18,950 nucleotides of DNA from assembly GCA_943913625.1 (NCBI GenBank), contig CALTYW010000030.1, positions 1-18,950 of the forward strand. The letters are read 5' to 3'. The DNA comes from an uncultured Campylobacter sp. (lineage in GTDB: Bacteria > Actinomycetota > Actinomycetes > Mycobacteriales > Mycobacteriaceae). Under the pieces are notes generated by a model. That model saw only the letters and a program-made list of their open reading frames with translations. It searched no databases and was not told the origin of the DNA. Shown here in pieces: positions 5,752 to 14,324 of this stretch (its first letter is position 1; the number at the start of each line of letters is the position of its first letter). Position numbers and translations under genes: made by a program.

Positions 5752-7305
5752 ATGGCTCTGAGTCCTGAGGAACTGAGCACGGAAACCCTCGCTGAAATCT
5801 TCGCCGCGGGGGGTCGACCCGCGGACAGCGAGCGAGAAATCAAGATCGTCGACACCACCTTCCGTGACGCACACCAGTCCATCTGGGCAACCCGGATGCG
5901 CACGGAGCACATTCTTTCGCTTATCGACGATGTGACGAACGCCGGTTTCGAGCACGTCGACCTCGTCGCCCCGATCGAGTTCGACGTCCCGGTGCGCTAC
6001 ATCCGCGAGGACCCGTGGGAGCGCGTCCGCCTCGTCCACGAGGCCGCGCCGGACACGAAGTTCCGCGCCATGGTCCGCTCCCGCAACCTGGCGTCCTTCG
6101 ACTTCCTGCCGGACGACGTTATCCACACCTGGGTCGAGCGCCTCCGTGCGAACGGCTTCGCTGTCATCGGCGCCTTCGACGGCCTGAACGACATCGACAA
6201 CATCGCGGACACCCTGATCCTGGCCAAGGAGCTCGGCGCCGAGACCTACGGCTGCCTGTCCTATTGCCTGAGCCCGGTCCACACCGACCAGCTCTACATT
6301 GACAAGGCTAAGGAACTGCTGGACCGCACCGACTGCGATCGCATCATGCTTAAGGACGCTCCGGGTCTGCTCACCCCGGACCGCATGAAGACGATCATCC
6401 CGGCAATCCGCTCCGTCATCGGCGACCGCACGCTCGAGGTGCACACGCACTCCCTGACCGGCCTGAGCCCGCTGACCTACATCTTCGCCGCGGAGCTGGG
6501 CGTGGACGCGATCCACACCTCGATTGCTCCGCTGGCGAATGGCCAGGGCCAGCCCGCCACCCAGGCGCTCGCCCGCGACCTGCGCGCGCTCGGCTACACC
6601 GTCGCCATCGACGACGAGCGCGTGGACGCTGCCAGCGACAAGATCCAGGCGATCGCAGACGCCGAGGGCAAGCCGGTGGGCAAGCCGCGCGCCTACGACG
6701 GCGTGCACTACATGCACCAGCTGCCAGGCGGCATGCTCACCAACTTCGAGTCGCAGCTGGAGACCGCCGGCCTGTCGGACCGCTTCGAGGACCTGCTCTA
6801 CGAAACCGCCCGCGTGCGCGAGGAGCTGGCCTACCCGATCATGATCACCCCGTTCGCCCAGTTCGTGGGCACGCAGGCTGTGATGAACGTGATCTCGGGC
6901 GAGCGCTACTCCGTGGTGCCGAACGAGATTAAGAAGTACGCGCTCGGCTACTACGGCGAGCCGCTCGCCCCGATCGACCCGGACGCGCTGGAGAAGATCC
7001 TCGCCAACGGCTCCTCGGAGATCAAGGAGGAGCGCCCGGAGCTCGAGCCGGCGCTGCCGGCGCTCAAGGAGCAGTACCCAGACGACGACATCGACACGAT
7101 CCTGCTGCGCGCCACCATCTCCGGCAACAACGTCGACGAGATGAAGCGATACGTCGCCGAGGGCCGTTCCGGCCAGGGCGAAGGCATCGCCGGCGGCACC
7201 CTGACCGGCTTGGTCAAGCAGATCGCCGACATCGCCGAGACCGGCCAGTTCCGTCTCAAGGCAGAAGACCTCGAAATCAACCTCACCAAAGGAGAGAACA
7301 AGTAA
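5752..7305 (+). CDS. Biotin-dependent carboxyltransferase, 5S/oxaloacetate decarboxylase alpha type
   Basis: A 517-residue HMGL-like TIM barrel followed by the PYC_OADA domain (about residues 310-480, starting near MHQLPGGMLTNF). It lacks its own biotin domain. Metal and substrate residues expected of transcarboxylase 5S and pyruvate carboxylase are present: Asp34 in DTTFRDAHQS, the carboxylatable Lys201 in MLKDAPGLL, and His231 and His233 in VHTHSLTG. The family transfers CO2 between biotin and pyruvate, giving oxaloacetate. The start follows AAAGGAGG. The stop overlaps the next gene as TAATG. Followed directly by a biotin carrier and a biotin carboxylase and with no acyl-CoA carboxyltransferase gene nearby, it most likely forms a split pyruvate carboxylase (inference). 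Automatic annotation would probably call it methylmalonyl-CoA carboxyltransferase 5S subunit. Confidence 0.88.
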   Translation: MALSPEELSTETLAEIFAAGGRPADSEREIKIVDTTFRDAHQSIWATRMRTEHILSLIDDVTNAGFEHVDLVAPIEFDVPVRYIREDPWERVRLVHEAAPDTKFRAMVRSRNLASFDFLPDDVIHTWVERLRANGFAVIGAFDGLNDIDNIADTLILAKELGAETYGCLSYCLSPVHTDQLYIDKAKELLDRTDCDRIMLKDAPGLLTPDRMKTIIPAIRSVIGDRTLEVHTHSLTGLSPLTYIFAAELGVDAIHTSIAPLANGQGQPATQALARDLRALGYTVAIDDERVDAASDKIQAIADAEGKPVGKPRAYDGVHYMHQLPGGMLTNFESQLETAGLSDRFEDLLYETARVREELAYPIMITPFAQFVGTQAVMNVISGERYSVVPNEIKKYALGYYGEPLAPIDPDALEKILANGSSEIKEERPELEPALPALKEQYPDDDIDTILLRATISGNNVDEMKRYVAEGRSGQGEGIAGGTLTGLVKQIADIAETGQFRLKAEDLEINLTKGENK

Positions 7306-7844
7306 TGTCTAACACCCCGAACATCAACGAGATCAAGTCTCTCCTTGAGTGGGTCAACCAGTCCGGCGACATCCAGGAGCTGAACATCAAGTACGGCGAT
7401 ATCGAGCTCGCGATGTCCCGCACTCCGGGCGGCCTGAACACCCAGGCTGCGGCTCCGGCACCGGCCGCCCCGGCACCGCAGGCCGAGGCAGCTCCGGCAC
7501 CCGCACCGGCGGCAACCGAAGATGCCCCGGCGGAGGCGCCGACGAAGGAGGCAGCTCCGGCACCGGCCGTCGAAAAGCAAGATGCTCCGGCTGCTTCCGG
7601 CAACGGCACCGAGGTCAAGTCCCCGATGGTGGGCACTTTCTACGCGGCGCCGAAGCCGGGTGCGGATCCGTTTGTGAAGGTCGGCGACACCGTCGAGGTG
7701 GGCCAGGTGCTCTGCATCGTCGAGGTGATGAAGCTGATGAACAACATCGAGGCAAAGGTCGCCGGCACCGTCACCGAGATCCGCGTGGAGAACGAGGACG
7801 CCGTCGAGCACGGCCAGGTCCTCATGGTCATCGAAGAGAAGTAG
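7305..7844 (+). CDS. accB: Biotin carboxyl carrier protein, AccB-like
   Basis: A 179-residue carrier in three parts. Residues 1-42 resemble the AccB N terminus (INEIKSLLEWVNQSGDIQEL). Residues about 48-100 are an Ala-Pro-Glu-rich flexible linker. Residues about 103-179 are a biotinyl domain with Lys143 in EVMKLMNNIEAK as the biotinylation site. The form is that of the bacterial acetyl-CoA carboxylase carrier rather than the short 1.3S transcarboxylase subunit. It is translationally coupled to the upstream carboxyltransferase (TAATG) and is followed 7 bases later by the biotin carboxylase gene. It would shuttle carboxybiotin between those two proteins. The linker-coding DNA contains a near-perfect 19-base direct repeat (7449-7467 and 7551-7569), so linker length may vary between strains. 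Confidence 0.92.
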   Translation: MSNTPNINEIKSLLEWVNQSGDIQELNIKYGDIELAMSRTPGGLNTQAAAPAPAAPAPQAEAAPAPAPAATEDAPAEAPTKEAAPAPAVEKQDAPAASGNGTEVKSPMVGTFYAAPKPGADPFVKVGDTVEVGQVLCIVEVMKLMNNIEAKVAGTVTEIRVENEDAVEHGQVLMVIEEK

Positions 7845-7851
7845 GCACCAC

Positions 7852-9240
<1,389 letters not shown>

Positions 9241-9251
9241 CTTCTGGCGTC

Positions 9252-10175
9252 ATGCTTGTTCTCTTGGCGATGCTGGTCGGGGCGATTGTCCCCGTCCAGA
9301 CCGCCGTGAACACCCGCTTCCGATCGAGCGTTGGGTCGCCCATTGCGGCGACCTTTCTCTCTTTCATCGTTGCGGTTGTCGCGGCGACGAGCATTTCTTG
9401 CTTAGCGACGGCTACTTTCATCCCCGACCTTTCCATCCCCGCCCAAGAACCCTGGTGGATCTGGTTGGGCGGCTTCATGGGCGTGATGTTCATCGCCGGC
9501 AACATCGTGCTCTTCCCGCAGCTAGGGCCCGTGCAAACGGTGATCCTGCCCATCCTGGGGCAGGTGATCATGGGACTGATCGTGGACCGGTTCGGCCTGT
9601 TCGCCTCCCCGCAGGTTACCGTCGGCGCGCTGCGCCTGCTGGGCGCGGCGATTGTGGTTGGCGGCATCGTGATGGTGCTGGAGATCGGACGCACCGGCAA
9701 CGCTCACGCCCGGGCGACGGGGGCCAAACTGTGGGCGCTTCGCGCGTTTGGCGTGGTCATGGGAATGGGTTCAGCCACCCAGACGGCGGTGAACGGTCAC
9801 TTGGGTCGGGTGCTGGAAAGCCCCATCCAGGCGGGCCAGATTTCGCTGGCCGTCGGCCTGGTGGTGTTGCTCGTCCTGGTGCTGGTGATTCCGCAGGACC
9901 GCCGGGCGCTCGCCTCTGGCATCGCGCCGGGGCCGTGGTGGATGTGGATGGGCGGCGTGCTCGGTGCGTTCTTCGTGTTCGGCGGCGCTTCGCTCGCGCC
10001 GATCCTTGGCACTGGCACGACCGTGATCGGCTCGCTGACCGGGACGATTATCTGCGGCCAGGTGCTTGAATCCCTCGGGGTGGGAACCGGCGGGCGCAAG
10101 GCCCCGCCGACGCTGTACCGCATCGTGGGGCTGGTGGTCGTGCTCGCTGGCGTGGCGATGGTGCGACTGCTCTAA
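9252..10175 (+). CDS. YdcZ/DUF606-family membrane protein with two repeats
   Basis: A 307-residue hydrophobic protein of the DMT superfamily. It contains two DUF606 halves: about residues 1-145, with VGAIVPVQTAVNTRF, and about 160-307, with MGMGSATQTAVNGHLG. The two halves carry matching QTAVN motifs, showing internal duplication; many family members are single-repeat. About ten membrane helices are apparent. Substrate is unknown for the family. It begins 11 bases after the biotin carboxylase stop without a strong ribosome-binding site, so it is probably read with the carboxylase operon, which may hint at transport of a related acid (inference). Its stop overlaps the stop of the convergent reductase gene by 4 bases. 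Confidence 0.82.
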   Translation: MLVLLAMLVGAIVPVQTAVNTRFRSSVGSPIAATFLSFIVAVVAATSISCLATATFIPDLSIPAQEPWWIWLGGFMGVMFIAGNIVLFPQLGPVQTVILPILGQVIMGLIVDRFGLFASPQVTVGALRLLGAAIVVGGIVMVLEIGRTGNAHARATGAKLWALRAFGVVMGMGSATQTAVNGHLGRVLESPIQAGQISLAVGLVVLLVLVLVIPQDRRALASGIAPGPWWMWMGGVLGAFFVFGGASLAPILGTGTTVIGSLTGTIICGQVLESLGVGTGGRKAPPTLYRIVGLVVVLAGVAMVRLL

Positions 10176-11365
10176 CGCACGTTCTTCCAGCGCTCCATCT
10201 TCAGGGTGGGGGATAAGGAGCGCGACACGCAGGTGGCAAACGCGCCGTTTTCGTGCTGCTCCTCCGTGAAAAAGCTGTCGCGGTGATCAGGTACGCCCTC
10301 GGTGACCTTCATGATGCAGGTGCCGCAGGTGCCGTCGTGGCAGCGGGACATGATCGGCACGTCTTCGTCCTCGAAAACGTCGAGCACCGACCCGCCTTCC
10401 GGGATCTCGTAGGTTTCTCCCTCGAACTCGACCTCGAACGGCCCATTCGCTCGGTGGTCGCCGGCGAGGGTTTCCTCCGTCGGACGGAACGCCTCCCAGT
10501 GGATGTTGCGATTGGGCAGAATCTGTTCGGCTACCTCGACAACACCGTCCATGAAGCCCTGGGGGCCGCAGACGTAAAGGTGCGTGTCCTCGGGCGCCGC
10601 GTCCGACGAGACGAGGGCTTCCGTTACGTAACCGGCCTGTTGGTCGCGGGCGCCGGTGGCGAAGATGCTTTTCGTCTGGCCGTGCAGGTATTCGTCGATA
10701 AGCTGGCGCATGATTGCCTGCTCCTGGCTGGAGGCGAAGTAGAGCACTGAGTAGTCCGCGCCTTGGCGTTTGAGCTCGCGGGCGAGCGAGTAAATGGGCG
10801 CGATACCGACGCCCGCGCCGACGAGCACGGAGCGTTTCGCCTCTGGAGCGAGACCGAAGTTGTTGCGTGGCGTCTCGACGGTGACTCTGTCGCCGACCTC
10901 GAGGCTGTGTAGCGCGATGGAGCCGCCGCGTGAATCGGGCTCGAGCTTGACCGTGATGCCGTACGTGTCGGTCTCGTTTCCCTCGAGCTCCGCGTCCGCG
11001 TGCGACATGGGAAACAGCGAGTACTGCCGAATCAATTCTTCGCCGTTCGGGCCGCGCAGGAAGAAGTCGGAATGGCAGCCCGGCTCGTATCCGGGCAGCG
11101 GCTCGCCGTCGGGGGTGCGCAGCGTGATCAGCGCGATGCCCGCAGTGTGCGAGGTATCCGTGACAGTCAGCTGGAGCCGCTTCGCGTCCTTCTCGGCGGG
11201 AGGGTTCCCAGCGGGGGAGGGTGGCGCCCCCTTCGGCTCGGGCACTGGTTTCCCGGCGCGACGGGCGAAGGCTGCCGCGCGATCTTCAGCATTCGGATCT
11301 TCCGTTTGCGTTCGGCCTGCGAACAGGCCTGAGAATCCCCCGAACTTTTTCCCGAACGAACCCAT
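10172..11365 (-). CDS. FMN and [2Fe-2S] oxidoreductase, phthalate dioxygenase reductase type
   Basis: A 397-residue electron-transfer protein. Domain order is an unusual N-terminal extension (1-62), an FMN-binding barrel with RQYSLF at 113-118, an NAD(P)-binding domain with GAGVGIAP at 183-190 and YVCGPQGFM at 264-272, and a C-terminal plant-type [2Fe-2S] ferredoxin domain with Cys342, Cys347, Cys350 and Cys379 (spacing C-x4-C-x2-C). This order is that of phthalate dioxygenase reductase and VanB, which are about 320 residues. It takes hydride from NAD(P)H and passes single electrons to an oxygenase. The ATG at 11365 follows GGAGG. It diverges from the two DUF2236 genes, which I infer to be its partners; no Rieske oxygenase is present in the window. 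The extension begins GSFGKKFGGFSGLFAG, possibly a membrane-touching amphipathic segment. Confidence 0.88.
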   Translation of the reverse strand: MGSFGKKFGGFSGLFAGRTQTEDPNAEDRAAAFARRAGKPVPEPKGAPPSPAGNPPAEKDAKRLQLTVTDTSHTAGIALITLRTPDGEPLPGYEPGCHSDFFLRGPNGEELIRQYSLFPMSHADAELEGNETDTYGITVKLEPDSRGGSIALHSLEVGDRVTVETPRNNFGLAPEAKRSVLVGAGVGIAPIYSLARELKRQGADYSVLYFASSQEQAIMRQLIDEYLHGQTKSIFATGARDQQAGYVTEALVSSDAAPEDTHLYVCGPQGFMDGVVEVAEQILPNRNIHWEAFRPTEETLAGDHRANGPFEVEFEGETYEIPEGGSVLDVFEDEDVPIMSRCHDGTCGTCIMKVTEGVPDHRDSFFTEEQHENGAFATCVSRSLSPTLKMERWKNVR

Positions 11366-11443
11366 AAGAAACCTCCAATAAGCTGCGAAAATCTAGCGAG
11401 ATCGGGGGCCGGAAGTGCGTGTAAAAATTAGCTGCAAAACCGG

Positions 11444-11472
11444 TTGCCGGTCGTTTTTGTTGTGGTTATTAT
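11444..11472 (+). promoter_or_regulatory. Putative promoter of the DUF2236-aldehyde dehydrogenase genes
   Basis: TTGCCG (11444-11449), a 17-base spacer, and TATTAT (11467-11472) form a good sigma-70-like promoter. Transcription would start near 11479, leaving a leader of about 124 bases before the ATG at 11603. Its -10 overlaps the -10 of the opposite promoter. Confidence 0.55.
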
Positions 11473-11498
11473 AAGGCCACGCGAAACGTGAGGGACAA
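11468..11498 (-). promoter_or_regulatory. Putative promoter of the reductase gene
   Basis: On the minus strand TTGTCC (11498-11493), a 19-base spacer and a consensus TATAAT (11473-11468) are seen. The spacer is longer than ideal. Transcription would start near 11461, giving a leader of about 95 bases before the ATG at 11365. Confidence 0.5.
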
Positions 11499-11602
11499 CA
11501 CATCCGCATCTTTATTGTTATCTGGGCAACAAAGGTGCGATCAAAGACTTCAGTCGCCCACGAAGAGCACGTTGGCATTAATTCGCCGAGGGAAGGAACG
11601 AC

Positions 11603-12991
11603 ATGACCTCAACTATTGACCCACGCCAGGAGACCCGGGACACCCAACATCAGGACACCCTCCGCCCGGAGATCCTGCCGATGTCGGATAACCCGTACGA
11701 GGATTTCCGCTACTTCTACCGCGACGGAATGCCCCTGCGCCCGGCTCCAAAGCGCCGCACGAAGACCCCGGGCTGGTCCACCCTGCGCCACAACCTGTTC
11801 GACAAATGGCACACCGTTGCCGACAGCTGGGACGGCTACGACTCGTTCCAGACCAAGCTTCTCGACGACCACATGTGGCAAACCGACGAGACCGGCGCCA
11901 AGCTCGCCGAAGCGTTCAAGCGCGACGGCGCCAAGAAATCCCGCGCGGACTTCGAAACGACGCTGAACGAAGGCATTGACAAGGTCGCTGACCCGTCGCC
12001 GGAGCTGGTGGAGTTTTTCTCCGAGGTGGACAACATCCCGGATTGGATCGACCTCGAAGCGGCAGAGCGCGGCCGTGTCGCGTACTACAACGTCACCCCG
12101 TCCGCCGAGCTGCTTTCCATCGGCTTCGCGTACTGGGCGACCACGATGGAGGACCGCACGTCTGCAGCCACCGGCGAAACCGCGATGTTCGAGGTCGAGT
12201 CCTTCACCCGCATCATCGAGACGGTGAAGTTCTTCGTGGATCTGGGCAAGAAGGGTGTGTTTGACCGCTACTCCGACGGGCTCAAGGCCGCCGTCCGCGT
12301 GCGCCTGCTCCACGCGCAGGCGAACCGCGGCCTGGAAAAACTGTGGGGTCCGGAGCACTACAACGAGTTCGGTCGCCCGATCGGTTCTTCCTTCATGGTC
12401 TCCGGCGAGGGCTGGTTCGCGCTTATGCCGATTGGCGTGGACGAGTTCTTCGGCCGCCCGCACTCCGGCGAAGAGTGGGACGACGTTGCCATGTACTGGG
12501 CGTGGGTGCTGCACCTCATGGGTGCGGAGGAGCGTCTGATCCCCAAGACCGGCGACGAGATGCGCAAGATGACGGACTTCATCTACGCCAACGGCGGCTA
12601 CTCATCCTCCTACCACGTGCGCGTGGCGGAGGCGCTGATGGGCATCCTCGAGGACCTCGACCCGCAGATGCCCGGCCAGGTGCTCGGAGCGCTTTCCCTT
12701 GTCATCGGCGACGAGGACACGAAGTTCATGGTCAAAGGCTCCCGCTTCGAGGGCACCCCGTACCTGCACTGGAAGATCGCGTTCGCCGCTAAGGCGAAGG
12801 CGGAGGCCGTGATCTACCGCCTGCGCGACAAGCTCCCCGGCGCGAAGGAAGCCAAGATCAAGAAAGCCGCCGACGGCAAGCCGCCATGGTCCAACGTGTT
12901 CAAGCAGATCGAAGACTACATCGCTGAGAAGTCCCCGGGCGTCAAGGCGGAGTACAAGCTTCACGACGACTCCAAAGAAGCCCAGCGCTAA
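11603..12991 (+). CDS. DUF2236 oxygenase-like protein A (MpaB / rubber oxygenase family)
   Basis: A 462-residue helical protein of the DUF2236 family, which contains latex clearing protein and MpaB. The core helix reads AVRVRLLHAQANRGL, with His237 at the position of the proximal haem ligand. Arg203 and Thr207 lie in RIIETVKFF, giving Arg-x3-Thr-x29-His, the same spacing as I recall for Arg164, Thr168 and His198 of Lcp from Streptomyces K30. The position of its distal ligand Lys167 is Glu206 here. No Tat or Sec signal is present, so it should be cytosolic, unlike secreted Lcp. The ATG follows GGAAGGAAC. It is followed 45 bases later by a second DUF2236 gene and is divergent from a reductase gene. 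The likely role is oxidation or cleavage of an unsaturated lipid-like substrate; the substrate is not known. Confidence 0.75.
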   Translation: MTSTIDPRQETRDTQHQDTLRPEILPMSDNPYEDFRYFYRDGMPLRPAPKRRTKTPGWSTLRHNLFDKWHTVADSWDGYDSFQTKLLDDHMWQTDETGAKLAEAFKRDGAKKSRADFETTLNEGIDKVADPSPELVEFFSEVDNIPDWIDLEAAERGRVAYYNVTPSAELLSIGFAYWATTMEDRTSAATGETAMFEVESFTRIIETVKFFVDLGKKGVFDRYSDGLKAAVRVRLLHAQANRGLEKLWGPEHYNEFGRPIGSSFMVSGEGWFALMPIGVDEFFGRPHSGEEWDDVAMYWAWVLHLMGAEERLIPKTGDEMRKMTDFIYANGGYSSSYHVRVAEALMGILEDLDPQMPGQVLGALSLVIGDEDTKFMVKGSRFEGTPYLHWKIAFAAKAKAEAVIYRLRDKLPGAKEAKIKKAADGKPPWSNVFKQIEDYIAEKSPGVKAEYKLHDDSKEAQR

Positions 12992-13035
12992 CCCCTTTCA
13001 CCCCACACCCACCAACTCCGAAGGAGATTAAGACG

Positions 13036-14262
13036 ATGACCCAGACCTTCATCGAGAACCCGTTGGCAGAGGACCACTACGCCCGCAACGGGTGGCCCAC
13101 GCAGCGCGGCAGCCGCGAAGACTTCGTCGCAAAGTTCGGCGAGGAGCGCGCGCAGCGCTTCGAGCAGGCCTTTTGGGCGATGGACCCGATCGCGGATGCG
13201 CTTTACACCAGCGGTAACAAGAGCAAGGACGTCATGCCGAACCTGCGCGACGCCCTCGCGCGCGGCGAGGCCGACGAGAACACCCTCCCCGAGGTTGCGG
13301 CGCTGATCAACGACATGAACGCCGCACTCGACGGCGTGGACTGGGAGCGCATCGAGCGCGGCCAGAAGGCGGCGCTTTCCATCCCGGTGCTCGCGCAGAA
13401 CCTTTCCCTCGGCCCAGGCGCGCTGATCCATACCTACGCGGCACCCTCGATCGCAGACATCCTTGTTAACACCGGTGAGCTCACCGAGGGTGCGGTGCAC
13501 CGCCTCGCCTACACCACCAACTGGATCTACTCCGTCTATCTCAAGGACGGCCTGCGCCCGGGCAACGTGAGCTACATCCACACCGGCATGGTGCGCGCCA
13601 TGCACGCACACGTGCGCCGCGTGCAGACGAAGCTGGGCCTGGACTACTCCGAGTGGGGCGCACCCATCAGCGAGTTCGACATGTTCCGCACCTGGTTCGA
13701 CTTCACCTACATCGCGTTCACCTACTGCCGCAACCTGGGCTACCGAATGTCCCTGGAGGAGGAGCAAGACCTGTTCTACCTCTGGCGGGTTGTCGGGCTC
13801 ATGCTGGGCATTCCCGGCGACATCCTCGAGCCGGAGACGGACATCGATGCTTCCCAGGAGACGATCGACGCGGTGCACTTCGTCGACGGCGACCCGAACG
13901 AGAACTCTCGCGCGCTGGTGGATGCACTGTTCAATGGCTTCCGCACGAACGTGAAGGGCCTGCTGCCGTTCCCGGACGAGTCCATTGACGACTGGATGTA
14001 CGCCGCCACCCGCATCATGCACGGCGACGAAGTAGCGGACCAGTTCGACGTCCCGCACGCCGCGTCCCGTCCGTTCACCGAGCTGGGCCTGCCGCAGGTG
14101 CAGGAGCGCTACGACCTGCTGCGCGCGAACCCTGAGGCGCTGGCGAAGGAGGTGGAGCAGAACCACCAGACGCTGCTGGACGCCCTGACCCACGAGACCT
14201 CGTACATGGGCCAAGACGAGGGCATCAAGATGAACGACGGCGAATACCGCCCGGGCGCATAA
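13036..14262 (+). CDS. DUF2236 oxygenase-like protein B (MpaB / rubber oxygenase family)
   Basis: A 408-residue DUF2236 protein, clearly different from its neighbour but with the same core. His190 lies in TGMVRAMHAHVRR, the expected proximal haem ligand, and Arg156 and Thr160 in RLAYTTNW repeat the Arg-x3-Thr-x29-His spacing seen in protein A. Residue 159, at the place of the Lcp distal lysine, is Tyr. No signal peptide is visible. The ATG follows AAGGAGA at good spacing. Low similarity to protein A outside the core suggests an old pair with separate jobs, or a heteromeric enzyme, rather than a recent duplication. The aldehyde dehydrogenase gene follows after 62 bases. Catalytic activity and substrate are inferred only at the family level. 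Confidence 0.75.
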   Translation: MTQTFIENPLAEDHYARNGWPTQRGSREDFVAKFGEERAQRFEQAFWAMDPIADALYTSGNKSKDVMPNLRDALARGEADENTLPEVAALINDMNAALDGVDWERIERGQKAALSIPVLAQNLSLGPGALIHTYAAPSIADILVNTGELTEGAVHRLAYTTNWIYSVYLKDGLRPGNVSYIHTGMVRAMHAHVRRVQTKLGLDYSEWGAPISEFDMFRTWFDFTYIAFTYCRNLGYRMSLEEEQDLFYLWRVVGLMLGIPGDILEPETDIDASQETIDAVHFVDGDPNENSRALVDALFNGFRTNVKGLLPFPDESIDDWMYAATRIMHGDEVADQFDVPHAASRPFTELGLPQVQERYDLLRANPEALAKEVEQNHQTLLDALTHETSYMGQDEGIKMNDGEYRPGA

Positions 14263-14324
14263 GCGAACCGGCTACCCTAACTGTTACCCACATCACCAAT
14301 CCATCTGGAAAGGAACCAGACCAC

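Noticed and set aside
5689..6717. Long minus-strand open frame opposite the carboxyltransferase gene
   Set aside because: The plus-strand gene has conserved metal and lysine motifs and a strong ribosome-binding site; the minus frame has no recognisable domain.
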